In this document: positions 53,156-61,681 of the stretch, piece after piece
Layout: every line of letters begins with the position of its first letter
Position numbering within the stretch: the stretch's first letter is position 1
Assembly: GCF_001438805.1 (NCBI RefSeq)
Contig: NZ_JQCF01000006.1
Coordinates: forward strand, 1 to 64,000
Source of the DNA: Companilactobacillus kimchiensis
GTDB taxonomy: Bacteria > Bacillota > Bacilli > Lactobacillales > Lactobacillaceae
Direction of reading: 5' to 3'
Length of the DNA stretch: 64,000 bases
Translations under genes and position numbers: made by a program
The notes under the pieces: generated by a model
The model's database searches: none
Seen by the model: the letters and a program-made list of their open reading frames with translations, nothing else
Told to the model about the DNA's origin: nothing

Positions 53156-54277
53156 CTAATCAGTTTTTAGTTTTAAACGACGATTTGATTCATTCTTAAG
53201 CAATTGATAAATGGTTGCTGCCACAGGAACTCCCAACAACATTCCGATAATACCTGCGAATCCACCACCAACAGTAATAGCTGCTAAAACCCAAATACCT
53301 GGTAATCCGATTGATGTACCCACGACTCGTGGATAGATCAAATTGCTTTCAAGCTGTTGTAAAACCAGAATGAATACAACAAACAAGACGGCTTGTAACG
53401 GTGAATCAACTACGATCAAGAGAAATCCAACTGCTCCACCAGCCCAAGCTCCTAAAATTGGCACTAACGAAGTGATTCCCACAAAAGCACCAACTGATAA
53501 AGCATATGGGAACTGGAAGATAAACATCCCTAAAGCACAGAGTGTACCTAAGATAATCGCTTCCGTCACTTGACCAACAATAAAACTACTGAACATACGG
53601 TTAGTCACGCTCAAAACATAATTAACCTTCTTGAGATGCTCTTTTTTCATAAAGGCATGACCGACTTTACTAAATTGGGCAGAGATTTTTTCTTTTGAAG
53701 CCAAAATATAAATGGCAAATGTAACTGCCAGAATGAAATTAAAAATTCCTTTAGCAACACCGGTCACAATTTTGAAAGTTGAACCAAAGAGTCCACTAAC
53801 ACCTGATGTCAAAAATTTCATTACTTTTGCTTGAACCGAAGTCCAATTAATATTGATTGATTTCAACTGATCAGGAATTGCTGAATGTTTGTTTAACTTT
53901 TCCGCTAAATCAGATATATCAGTGAACAGTGCCGGAATTGATTTAAAAAATGATGTCAAGGCACTGATAAACTGTGGCAAGACCAAGCGAAATACTCCAG
54001 TCATAACTAAAACAACAATCAATACTGCAAGTAAGATAACAATTCCGCGACGACTTTTCTGAAGCCATTTATATTTAGTGTTCGGAAAGAAATGCTTTTC
54101 CAATCTAACACACAAAATATTTAAGGCATAGGCCAAAACAGCTCCCAAAATTAAGGGCATAAATATCCCCATTAAATTTGTAAACCAATTATAAACTTGT
54201 GTTGGATAAATCAATAAGAACAATAGTAAAATCGTTATCACAACATATTTGATAATACTTTTACGTTTTATTTCCAT
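53156..54277 (-). CDS. AI-2E (YdjX/PerM-like) family membrane protein
   Basis: A 373-residue protein with about eight helices and the family pattern: N-terminal helices, a soluble segment (about 100-160), then FIVGQVTEAIILGTLCALGMF, the YALSVGAFVGITSLVPILGAW segment and PRVVGTSIGLPGIWVLAAITVGG. Members include exporters of AI-2 and Na+/H+ antiporters; the function here is not determined. It follows the Rgg-like gene after a terminator. Confidence 0.88.
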   Translation of the reverse strand: MEIKRKSIIKYVVITILLLFLLIYPTQVYNWFTNLMGIFMPLILGAVLAYALNILCVRLEKHFFPNTKYKWLQKSRRGIVILLAVLIVVLVMTGVFRLVLPQFISALTSFFKSIPALFTDISDLAEKLNKHSAIPDQLKSININWTSVQAKVMKFLTSGVSGLFGSTFKIVTGVAKGIFNFILAVTFAIYILASKEKISAQFSKVGHAFMKKEHLKKVNYVLSVTNRMFSSFIVGQVTEAIILGTLCALGMFIFQFPYALSVGAFVGITSLVPILGAWAGGAVGFLLIVVDSPLQAVLFVVFILVLQQLESNLIYPRVVGTSIGLPGIWVLAAITVGGGFAGIIGMLLGVPVAATIYQLLKNESNRRLKLKTD

Positions 54278-54318
54278 AATTTAACTCCTACTTAATTGTC
54301 TAATCAATATATCATAAC

Positions 54319-54354
54319 AAAAAAGCTGCCACAAAATATTGTGACAACCCTTTT
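54319..54354 (-). terminator. Terminator of the Rgg-like gene
   Basis: On the minus strand GTTGTCACAA and TTGTGGCAGC arms are followed by T6. Confidence 0.75.
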
Positions 54355-54383
54355 ATGATTTTAATAGAAGACAGGAAGCTTAA

Positions 54384-55247
54384 TTATAGTTTATTACTTG
54401 CAACCCATCGTTTAATTAGTTCAATTTCTTTTTTATTCTGATTAAATTCAGAGAATACTAAAGCTTTATTCATGAAACCTCTAACCTTTTTATTGTTTCC
54501 ATTAACCCGACTTTCATTCATGGCTAACTGTGCATAAATCCGTGCAATATAATAAGTGACATGATTTTGGGCACAAATTTTCACTCCATAACTCAATAAA
54601 GTATTGGCTGTTTCCAAATCATTACGCTCGGAGTAGTAAATTGCACAATAAAAAATAATATTAATATATCGCCATATTTTTGAAACATCATCAATTGACA
54701 TTGTATAAATATTACTGAAGACTTTGCTAAAGTAGTACTCACTCTTCTTATCATCGCCTTGCTTAGCATAAACCATGCCCATACCCACAAACGATAGAAA
54801 GGTAAAAATTGTTTCTCCATGAACATCTAAATCCGATAAAATTCGATTGAAATCAAAGACCGCATCAAATAAATCACCATCATCTAGTACATTCAAATAT
54901 CCTTTCAGATAATAGTACTGCATCAAGGCATCTTTATCCTGCGCCAAATCGTCAGTATTGATAGCTTTCATTATCTTCCAAGAATCCTGATACTCCTGAA
55001 TGATCAGATTAAATTCCGCTTCATTCATTTCTTTAACAACTTCTTGACTTTTAGTATCACTGACACCAATGATGCTGTCTAAAGATAAACTCAGGCGGTT
55101 GCATAATTGAATTAGGATTTTTAGTGATGGTATCTTTCCGTTATTTTCGAATTTACTCAAAGTTGCCTGAGTACAAATTCCATTACTTAATTCTTTTTGG
55201 GAAAGACCTAAGTCTTTCCTTTTATCAATAAACGTCTGTATATCCAC
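54384..55247 (-). CDS. Rgg/RopB-like XRE family regulator
   Basis: The 287-residue protein has an N-terminal XRE helix-turn-helix (RKDLGLSQKELSNGICTQATLSKFENNG region) and a long all-helical C-terminal domain with TPR-like repeats, as in Rgg/MutR regulators that sense short peptides. The GTG at 55247 is preferred: GGGG lies eight bases upstream, and an upstream ATG has no site. The promoter ATGACA/TATAAT at 55290-55318 fits this start. No convincing peptide gene was found beside it. It may control the adjacent betaine operon or AI-2E gene. Confidence 0.82.
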   Translation of the reverse strand: MDIQTFIDKRKDLGLSQKELSNGICTQATLSKFENNGKIPSLKILIQLCNRLSLSLDSIIGVSDTKSQEVVKEMNEAEFNLIIQEYQDSWKIMKAINTDDLAQDKDALMQYYYLKGYLNVLDDGDLFDAVFDFNRILSDLDVHGETIFTFLSFVGMGMVYAKQGDDKKSEYYFSKVFSNIYTMSIDDVSKIWRYINIIFYCAIYYSERNDLETANTLLSYGVKICAQNHVTYYIARIYAQLAMNESRVNGNNKKVRGFMNKALVFSEFNQNKKEIELIKRWVASNKL

Positions 55248-55289
55248 GCCATCGCCCCTATATAATAATTTCATATAATAATTAATATA

Positions 55290-55318
55290 ATTATATACCC
55301 TACCTTATGCCCTGTCAT
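55290..55318 (-). promoter_or_regulatory. Promoter of the Rgg-like gene
   Basis: On the minus strand ATGACA (55313-55318) and a perfect TATAAT (55290-55295) are separated by 17 bases. Confidence 0.65.
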
Positions 55319-55389
55319 TTTCCCTCACTCTAGAAAGACGTATCTTCAGTGTTTAAAATAAATTTTTATACACTAAATAAGATAGAAAT

Positions 55390-55417
55390 AATATTAAATA
55401 TTCCAATATTTAATATT
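55390..55417. promoter_or_regulatory. Perfect AT-rich inverted repeat upstream of the Rgg-like gene
   Basis: AATATTAAATATT-CC-AATATTTAATATT: perfect 13-bp arms with a 2-base centre, between the betaine operon terminator and the regulator promoter. It is likely a protein-binding site. Confidence 0.5.
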
Positions 55418-55436
55418 TACCTTTTTTTATACCAAA

Positions 55437-55468
55437 AAGAATCGGAATTTCTTCCGATTCTTGAGTTT
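55437..55468 (-). terminator. Terminator of the betaine transporter operon
   Basis: AAGAATCGGAA/TTCCGATTCTT arms with a T-run on the minus strand, directly after the binding-protein gene. Confidence 0.88.
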
Positions 55469-55469
55469 T

Positions 55470-56375
55470 TTACTTATTTTTCAAATCTTCAATGGAATTA
55501 ATATTCGTCATATATTTGGGCACTGCGAGTCCCACCTTGGCGCCTTTAAGGTTCGGACCCAGGTCCTCAAATTTACCCTTGTAATCCTTATAGAATAAAC
55601 CTGAAGTCTTAGGTAACCAGGCGCTGACTTGAGCATCAGCGGCACCAGTGGCGACCGAAGCCCATACTGGTTGGATTTCCATTGCTTGAATAGTCACTTT
55701 ATAACCTTGATTCCGTAGAACCTGAGCAATAACGTTAGTTGAAGCTATTTCAGAATCCCAAGCAACATAAGTTAGCTTGAGTGATTGACCATGAACCTTT
55801 TTAACACCTTTAGTCCATGATTGAACTTGTTTAGGATTCTTTTTGATCCATTGTTTAGCAGCCTTCTCAGGATCGACCCCGTCGTTGACTTTTAACATCA
55901 CTTCGGACATTTGAGCTGGAGTCCAGTGGAATCGATCTAAAACCGTGTAAGCCTCTGGTTTATCGGTTTTAAGGCCCTTACGAACAACAGTATCGATATG
56001 TTCAGCCTTACCAAAGACATTTTTAGGATCTTTCAAAAATTTAATTGGATATTTGGTGAACATCCAGTGTGGTTGCCAACCAGTAATTACGATTGGACGT
56101 TTATCCTGAATTGCTTTATCCAAAGTACTAGTCATAGCAGCGGTCGAACTGGTTTGTAACTGCCAATTATCACTCTCTAATCCATAAGCTTTTAAAGCCT
56201 TTTGGGTAGATGACATAATACCAGCACCGGCATCAATTCCGGTAACAGTATAGTTGATCTGTGAACCCAATTTTTCCTTACTATCGTACGAAGCAGTCTG
56301 GGAACTACATGCGGAAATAATTGGGATAATCAGTAATGCTAATAAGAAAAGTTTAAAAAACTTTTGTTTTTTCAA
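55470..56375 (-). CDS. opuAC: Glycine betaine ABC transporter, binding lipoprotein
   Basis: A 301-residue lipoprotein with lipobox ISAC (Cys 23). The OpuAC fold is shown by GIDAGAGIMSSTQKALKAYG and by aromatic residues such as Trp in ITGWQPHWMF and in VAWDSEIAST that build the cage for the trimethylammonium head group. It delivers glycine betaine or a related osmolyte to the permease. It starts 10 bp after the permease gene, and is a separate protein here (in some lactic acid bacteria it is fused to the permease). Confidence 0.92.
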   Translation of the reverse strand: MKKQKFFKLFLLALLIIPIISACSSQTASYDSKEKLGSQINYTVTGIDAGAGIMSSTQKALKAYGLESDNWQLQTSSTAAMTSTLDKAIQDKRPIVITGWQPHWMFTKYPIKFLKDPKNVFGKAEHIDTVVRKGLKTDKPEAYTVLDRFHWTPAQMSEVMLKVNDGVDPEKAAKQWIKKNPKQVQSWTKGVKKVHGQSLKLTYVAWDSEIASTNVIAQVLRNQGYKVTIQAMEIQPVWASVATGAADAQVSAWLPKTSGLFYKDYKGKFEDLGPNLKGAKVGLAVPKYMTNINSIEDLKNK

Positions 56376-56385
56376 ATAATCCCTC

Positions 56386-57249
56386 CTAGTGTTTTCGACG
56401 TGTTCGAGTTAATGATTGTGTTAAACGGTCTAAGATAATTGCCAAGACAACAATTGCAAGTCCGGCGGCAAAACCATTACCAGCATCATTTCTACCAACA
56501 GCAAAGTAAACTTTTGTCCCAAGACCCATAGCACCGATCATTGAGGCAATAACAACCATTGATAATGACAACATCATACTTTGGTTAACACCAGCCATTA
56601 AACTGGTCTTAGCGATTGGTAATTCAACCTTGAATAATTTTTGCCACTCAGTTGATCCAAATGAATCGGCAGCTTCGATAAGTTCATCTGGAACTTCACG
56701 AATCCCCATATTAGTCATTCGAACTGTTGGAGGCATTGCGAAAATAACTGATGCAACGATACCAGGTACCATTCCAATACCAAATAATGCGACAGCCGGA
56801 ATCAAGTAAACAAAGGCTGGCATTGTTTGCATAAAATCAAGAACTGGTTTCAAAATAATTTCCGCCGTATGACTTTTAGCCATTAAAATCCCTAAAGGAA
56901 TTCCAATCACTAAAGCAATCAAACTTGATGTTAAGACTAGCGTCAAAGTCTGAGTCATATCGCGCCAGAAATCTAGATTCCAAATCATTAGAAGACCTAA
57001 GAATTCAAAAATCAGAAGGCCCCAATTTTGTTGATCACGATTAATGTAATATGTTAATGCTAAAACTAAAACAATAAATAACCAGATCGGTACTAAATCA
57101 AAAAACCATTGAAAAGCATTATTGATTGAACCGATGAAGTTAGTAACACCATTGAAGAAACCAGTAAATTGAACGAGCCAATTAACAAAGTTATCAATCC
57201 AATGAGCTAATGGAATTTGCGGAATACTTCCTAAAAGAATACTATTCAA
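56386..57249 (-). CDS. opuAB: Glycine betaine ABC transporter, permease
   Basis: A 287-residue permease with about seven helices; SLIALVIGIPLGILMAK, then FMQTMPAFVYLIPAVALFGIG and the coupling segment DELIEAADSFGSTEWQKLFKVELP are typical of ProW/OpuAB. Its start overlaps the ATPase gene by 8 bp. It forms the membrane pore for betaine uptake during osmotic stress. Confidence 0.93.
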   Translation of the reverse strand: MNSILLGSIPQIPLAHWIDNFVNWLVQFTGFFNGVTNFIGSINNAFQWFFDLVPIWLFIVLVLALTYYINRDQQNWGLLIFEFLGLLMIWNLDFWRDMTQTLTLVLTSSLIALVIGIPLGILMAKSHTAEIILKPVLDFMQTMPAFVYLIPAVALFGIGMVPGIVASVIFAMPPTVRMTNMGIREVPDELIEAADSFGSTEWQKLFKVELPIAKTSLMAGVNQSMMLSLSMVVIASMIGAMGLGTKVYFAVGRNDAGNGFAAGLAIVVLAIILDRLTQSLTRTRRKH

Positions 57250-58453
57250 AATCGCTCACCTCATTTCCCGCAAGGGCACCCAGTACAGCACCACGAACAA
57301 TGATTCCTCTTAATTGCTTCTTATCGTTGATAACGGCAAAAGGAATACCTGTTTGTGAGATATCATCTAGTAAATCAGAAATAGGTGTATCTTCACTTGT
57401 TGTTGGAACTTTGGTCTGAACGATCGATGTTAAATCACCATTCTTTTCACGAACTAATCTGATCACGTCATTAGCATCAACGATACCTAACAAGTTACGG
57501 CTACTGTCAACCACATAGGCCGTTGAAACTTCAGTATCCTTCATCATCTTCAAAGCTAGTCTTGGACCAGCTTTTTCAATATTAACGATAGTTGGACGAA
57601 TCATAACATTTCCAGCAGTAAGTACCTTACTACGGTCAACATTTTCAATAAATTCTTCAACATATTCGTTAGCTGGATGAGTCAAAATATCTTCAGGAGT
57701 ACCAGTTTGAATTACCTTCGCATCCTTCATAATCATGATACGGTCACCAATTTTTAAGGCTTCGTTTAAATCATGACTGATGAAGATGATTGTCTTGTGT
57801 AATCTTTCTTGGATATCCAATAACTGATCTTGCATATCAGTTCTATTCAACGGATCAAGCGCTGAGAAAGCCTCATCCATTAAAAGTATTTCTGGGTCAT
57901 TGGCAAGTGCTCGAGCTAGTCCTACACGTTGCTGCATCCCACCTGACAATTGGTCAGGATATTCGTCGTTATAGCCACTGATACCAACAGTATCAAGAGC
58001 TTCTTTGGCTTTTGCTTCACGGGTAGCTTTATCTACTCCTTGAATTTCCAAACCATATTCAGCATTCTCTAAAATAGTTCTATTAGGTAATAAACCGAAG
58101 TTTTGGAAAACCATACTCATTTTCTTTCGACGGACTTCACGAAGCTGTTTCTTGTCGATCTTCATTAAGTTCTCGCCGTCGATCAATACTTCACCCTCAG
58201 TTGGTTCAATCAGGCGATTGATCATTCGGACTAAAGTTGACTTTCCACTACCGGATAGACCCATAATAACGAAAATTTCACCATCATAGATTTTGAAATC
58301 CGCACGGTCTACACCGACAGTTGCTCCAGTTTCCTTTAGTATTTCTGCTTTATCTTTTCCTTGACGACTTAACTCCTTGGCTTTGTTAATATGCTTACCA
58401 AAGATCTTTGTTAAGTTATTGACTTCTACTTTTGTACTTTTTTGAGTACTCAT
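57242..58453 (-). CDS. opuAA: Glycine betaine ABC transporter, ATP-binding protein with CBS domains
   Basis: A 403-residue ATPase with the ProV/OpuAA N-terminal extension (KELSRQGKDKAEILKETGAT), Walker A GLSGSGKST, signature LSGGMQQR and Walker B ILLMDEAFSALDP. Two CBS domains (about 270-400) follow; in OpuA they sense ionic strength or cyclic-di-AMP. The ATG at 58453 after GGGGGA is chosen; a further in-frame start 12 bp upstream is possible. It is the first gene of the three-gene operon. Confidence 0.93.
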   Translation of the reverse strand: MSTQKSTKVEVNNLTKIFGKHINKAKELSRQGKDKAEILKETGATVGVDRADFKIYDGEIFVIMGLSGSGKSTLVRMINRLIEPTEGEVLIDGENLMKIDKKQLREVRRKKMSMVFQNFGLLPNRTILENAEYGLEIQGVDKATREAKAKEALDTVGISGYNDEYPDQLSGGMQQRVGLARALANDPEILLMDEAFSALDPLNRTDMQDQLLDIQERLHKTIIFISHDLNEALKIGDRIMIMKDAKVIQTGTPEDILTHPANEYVEEFIENVDRSKVLTAGNVMIRPTIVNIEKAGPRLALKMMKDTEVSTAYVVDSSRNLLGIVDANDVIRLVREKNGDLTSIVQTKVPTTSEDTPISDLLDDISQTGIPFAVINDKKQLRGIIVRGAVLGALAGNEVSDFE

Positions 58454-58910
58454 TAAATCCCCCATTCTTGGAATCGAAAACGAACAATTATTTTTGTTCA
58501 TTAATTGAAAATAAAAAAACTATTATTTAACGAATAAATAACAGCGACTAAACAACCCTAACAAATATTTTTTACTTATGCAAATTATCAGTTTTTTTGT
58601 AAGCATTTTAAATACCAAAAAAAGCACTAATTCTGAATTTTAAAAGTAGTGCCTAAAGATAGTTATAGTATAGGTTACAGCGTTTTAAAAACCATCAATT
58701 GCATTTTTTAAAAAAGAATTATCTTAAATTTTAATTTTTTGCATATCAAAGACATATATCATTTAAGATAATTGCATCTTATAGGGCGTTTTTTGTCCCT
58801 CTAAGATTGTATTAAACTAATCTTTTTCATATATTTATTTGGTATTTGACTAGTTTCTACTATAATATTGATATTTTTCATTAATAATTTTTTATAATCT
58901 TTAGTAACAA
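58454..58910. other. Upstream region of the betaine operon
   Basis: This 457-bp region has no gene. It contains a perfect 12-bp inverted repeat ATTATCTTAAAT (58718-58729) with its complement at 58761-58772, around a 31-base loop, and very AT-rich sequence. The operon promoter must lie here; I see no clear -35/-10 pair. Confidence 0.45.
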
Positions 58911-58945
58911 AAAAATGCTGAAAGTTTTTGGCTTTCAGCATTTTT
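58911..58945 (-). terminator. Terminator of the dlt operon
   Basis: AAAAATGCTGAAAG/CTTTCAGCATTTTT arms with a T5 tail on the minus strand, past dltD. Confidence 0.92.
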
Positions 58946-58956
58946 ATTATCTCTAT

Positions 58957-60213
58957 TTAAAATTTCGTATTATTAGCCCACGTATCAGTTAAGAAGTAAC
59001 TATCCATCTTATATTGGGTATCTTTAGGATTTGCTTTCTTATCCTTGTAGAAGCCCTTTAAATGGTGGTCTAACATTAACCAACCACGCCATCCCATATG
59101 AATGGTATCTTCGGCAATATAGTTAGAGTTCTTAACGTGTGAAAGATCAACGATATTATTGAAACCTTGTGATCTCAATTGATATTTGATTTTAGTATCA
59201 AAGTTAGTAATTGAACTCATTGGCATCCCAGTATATTTAACCCAGTATGGATTAATTGGTTGAATTACAAACATTACATCTACTTTATTTTGAGCGAACA
59301 TATAGAGTAAGGCTTGAAAATCATTATATTCTGGTGAATGGGTATAAGTTACATGTTTATGTGTATCTTTATAAGTATCAATTCTGGTCTTTAACTGCTT
59401 CTTGTAAAATGAATTACCAATTTGTAGGTCATTATCATTTGAATGTTTTTCAGCCAGTTTGGTAGCTAATTTATTCAAATGTTTGTAATCATATGTATCG
59501 GGCAATTGACTTGAAGCTTTGTCGATCATCTTTTGATGATCATTCATAGAAATTGAACCAAATAAATCATCTTGACTCTGCAAACTAGAACGGGCAAACG
59601 TTTCAATATAGAAACGTTGTAGACTAGTAATCTGTTTACCTTCAGAAATACGTTCGAGGGCATCATCTTCAATAGGTCCCTTACTGACACCTAAGTCGAG
59701 CACACGTCCAGCAATGTATTTGTTCATTGCTTTATCACCATGACTGGAATTCAAAATAAAACCAGTCAACTGTAATGGTGACAAGAAGTATTTGAAGGCG
59801 TCAGATGGAACACCGGACTTGGTAAACCATTGTGGAGAAATAATCAACACAGCCTTATTTCCCTTAAGATTGGCCATCCCTCCAACATTCATTGCTTGTG
59901 TCAATGAAGCAGTTCCAGGATTACCTTGCAAAAATGGTTTATTCTTCCAATGATATTTTTGAGCCATGGAAGATGGATGGAACGGATCCATTCTCGAAAG
60001 CTCCGATGAACCAATGATAGGAATGTAGTTTTCCTTCTCGGCAGCATTCTTAACACTCTCACCCTTCAAAACTCGGACATCTAGTGATGTAGCCGCTTGC
60101 TCAACCTTTTCAGGCGTAACAGTTTTAAAGTTGATTGGAGCCCAGAGAAGGATCAATAAAGCAGCAATAGCAACTATAACGGGTCCAAAAATCATCCATA
60201 ACTTTTTTTTCAT
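58957..60213 (-). CDS. dltD: D-alanyl transfer protein DltD
   Basis: A 418-residue protein with one N-terminal membrane anchor (about 7-27) and an extracellular SGNH-hydrolase-like domain. The catalytic serine is Ser70 in GSSEL (68-72); Asp/His are expected in DTIHMGWRG near the C-terminus. DltD takes part in handing D-alanine to lipoteichoic acid outside the membrane. It is the last gene of the operon, 3 bp after dltC. Confidence 0.96.
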   Translation of the reverse strand: MKKKLWMIFGPVIVAIAALLILLWAPINFKTVTPEKVEQAATSLDVRVLKGESVKNAAEKENYIPIIGSSELSRMDPFHPSSMAQKYHWKNKPFLQGNPGTASLTQAMNVGGMANLKGNKAVLIISPQWFTKSGVPSDAFKYFLSPLQLTGFILNSSHGDKAMNKYIAGRVLDLGVSKGPIEDDALERISEGKQITSLQRFYIETFARSSLQSQDDLFGSISMNDHQKMIDKASSQLPDTYDYKHLNKLATKLAEKHSNDNDLQIGNSFYKKQLKTRIDTYKDTHKHVTYTHSPEYNDFQALLYMFAQNKVDVMFVIQPINPYWVKYTGMPMSSITNFDTKIKYQLRSQGFNNIVDLSHVKNSNYIAEDTIHMGWRGWLMLDHHLKGFYKDKKANPKDTQYKMDSYFLTDTWANNTKF

Positions 60214-60216
60214 AAT

Positions 60217-60456
60217 CTATTCCAATTCTTGTACTTGTTGAGCAATTTTATTAACTGTTGACCATTGTGAACGGTCAAATTCTGAAACAGGTACTGTGAT
60301 GCCAAAAGTATCTTGTAATGTTACTAGGACCTCTACAGTTGCCATTGAATCCAAAACACCATCTTTGAATAAGTCTTGATCTGCATCTTGACCAGCATCA
60401 TCCAAACCAGTTACATCTTTTAAAATATCAACAATCTTTGCTTTAATGTCATCCAT
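60217..60456 (-). CDS. dltC: D-alanyl carrier protein DltC
   Basis: A 79-residue acyl-carrier-like four-helix protein. Ser37 in the LDSMATVEVL motif carries the phosphopantetheine arm to which D-alanine is attached by DltA. It lies 16 bp after dltB. Confidence 0.97.
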   Translation of the reverse strand: MDDIKAKIVDILKDVTGLDDAGQDADQDLFKDGVLDSMATVEVLVTLQDTFGITVPVSEFDRSQWSTVNKIAQQVQELE

Positions 60457-60472
60457 AATAAATTCTCCTTAT

Positions 60473-61681
60473 CTAAAACCATAATTTATCTAAAATACCT
60501 GAGAAAATCATAAAACTGAAACATACCACGTTAAAGGTCAAGAAAACTGCAAACGCATGGGTAAACTTGTTACTAGGTATACTCTTACGATGTCTCTTCT
60601 TAAGTCTCAACCAGGCATCATTAGTGATCATTGCTAAGGCGTGGAAAATACCATAAACAATGTAATACCAAGTTTCACCATGCCAGAATCCCATGATCAA
60701 GAACAATGTAACATAACCAAGATTGGCAATGGTTACACGACTCTTAAACCATTTGTGTTTGATAATTGTGAACATCAAACGCATATAGATAAAATCACGG
60801 AACCAGAATGAAAGTGTCATGTGCCATCTGTTCCAGAAATCTTTAATATTCTTGGATTTAAATGGCGCATTGAAGTTCATTGGTGTCTTGATACCCATGA
60901 AATTACTGATGGCGACTGCAAACAGTGAGTAACCAGCAAAATCGAAGAACAAATACATACTATAAACATACATGTAAGCTACCAAGGCCCAAGAAAGACC
61001 TAATGGTGTTTGGCCTCTGTATGATAGGGTCAAAATCTCAATCTTTGGTAATAACAAGGTTCCGAAGAAATATCCGATAATAAATTTATATAACAAACCC
61101 TTCATCAGCTTATTAACACCACTGTGTAAAAGTTCTACATATTCATCACGGCTGGGAACATTGAGTACATCCTTTTGGAAACGTTTGAACCGATCAATAG
61201 GTCCTGAAGTAATTGTTGGAAAGAACAGCAAGAAGCGGACAAACTCAAATGGTTTAAGTTCTTTAATCACTCCGTCACGTGATTCCATAACAATTTCAAC
61301 CGACTTAAAAGTTAAATAACTGATTCCCATAAAGCCAAACAATGAAATTGTTGCATTGTTCAACAATGGATCTAGCTTTACAAAGACCAGTGGAACAATT
61401 GCTAAGATAACGAACAAGGTAAATACCCAAAAATTATTGTACTTTTTCCGGTACGCCCGATAGGTAAAAATAACTACCATTTCAAACAAGATATAGAAGA
61501 TCAAGGATATACCTTGCTTCATATTGCCACCGAAAAAGGCGGTTATCAAGATGACGACAGTTGCAAAGAAATCATAAATCTTAAAACGTTTACCGAACCA
61601 TAATCCAATGATAATTGGAAGTAAGAGGATTAATAAATATATAAAATAGTGAGGACTACTATAAGGTGTAATGTTATTCAT
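60473..61681 (-). CDS. dltB: MBOAT acyltransferase DltB
   Basis: A 402-residue MBOAT membrane protein with about 11-13 helices that moves D-alanine from DltC across the membrane. The conserved segment FWNRWHMTLSFWFRDFIY and the His in MGFWHGETWYYIVYG mark the active tunnel. Its start overlaps dltA by 8 bp. Confidence 0.97.
   Translation of the reverse strand: MNNITPYSSPHYFIYLLILLLPIIIGLWFGKRFKIYDFFATVVILITAFFGGNMKQGISLIFYILFEMVVIFTYRAYRKKYNNFWVFTLFVILAIVPLVFVKLDPLLNNATISLFGFMGISYLTFKSVEIVMESRDGVIKELKPFEFVRFLLFFPTITSGPIDRFKRFQKDVLNVPSRDEYVELLHSGVNKLMKGLLYKFIIGYFFGTLLLPKIEILTLSYRGQTPLGLSWALVAYMYVYSMYLFFDFAGYSLFAVAISNFMGIKTPMNFNAPFKSKNIKDFWNRWHMTLSFWFRDFIYMRLMFTIIKHKWFKSRVTIANLGYVTLFLIMGFWHGETWYYIVYGIFHALAMITNDAWLRLKKRHRKSIPSNKFTHAFAVFLTFNVVCFSFMIFSGILDKLWF

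Noticed and set aside
55273-55318. A 15-codon reading frame MTGHKVGYIIILIII with a GAGGG-like site, just upstream of the Rgg-like gene, resembling a short hydrophobic signalling peptide.
   Set aside because: The same bases form a good promoter (ATGACA, 17 bases, TATAAT), and the Ile run simply reflects TATAATTATATTAATT sequence. Transcription from that promoter would start inside the frame. A peptide gene would need another upstream promoter.
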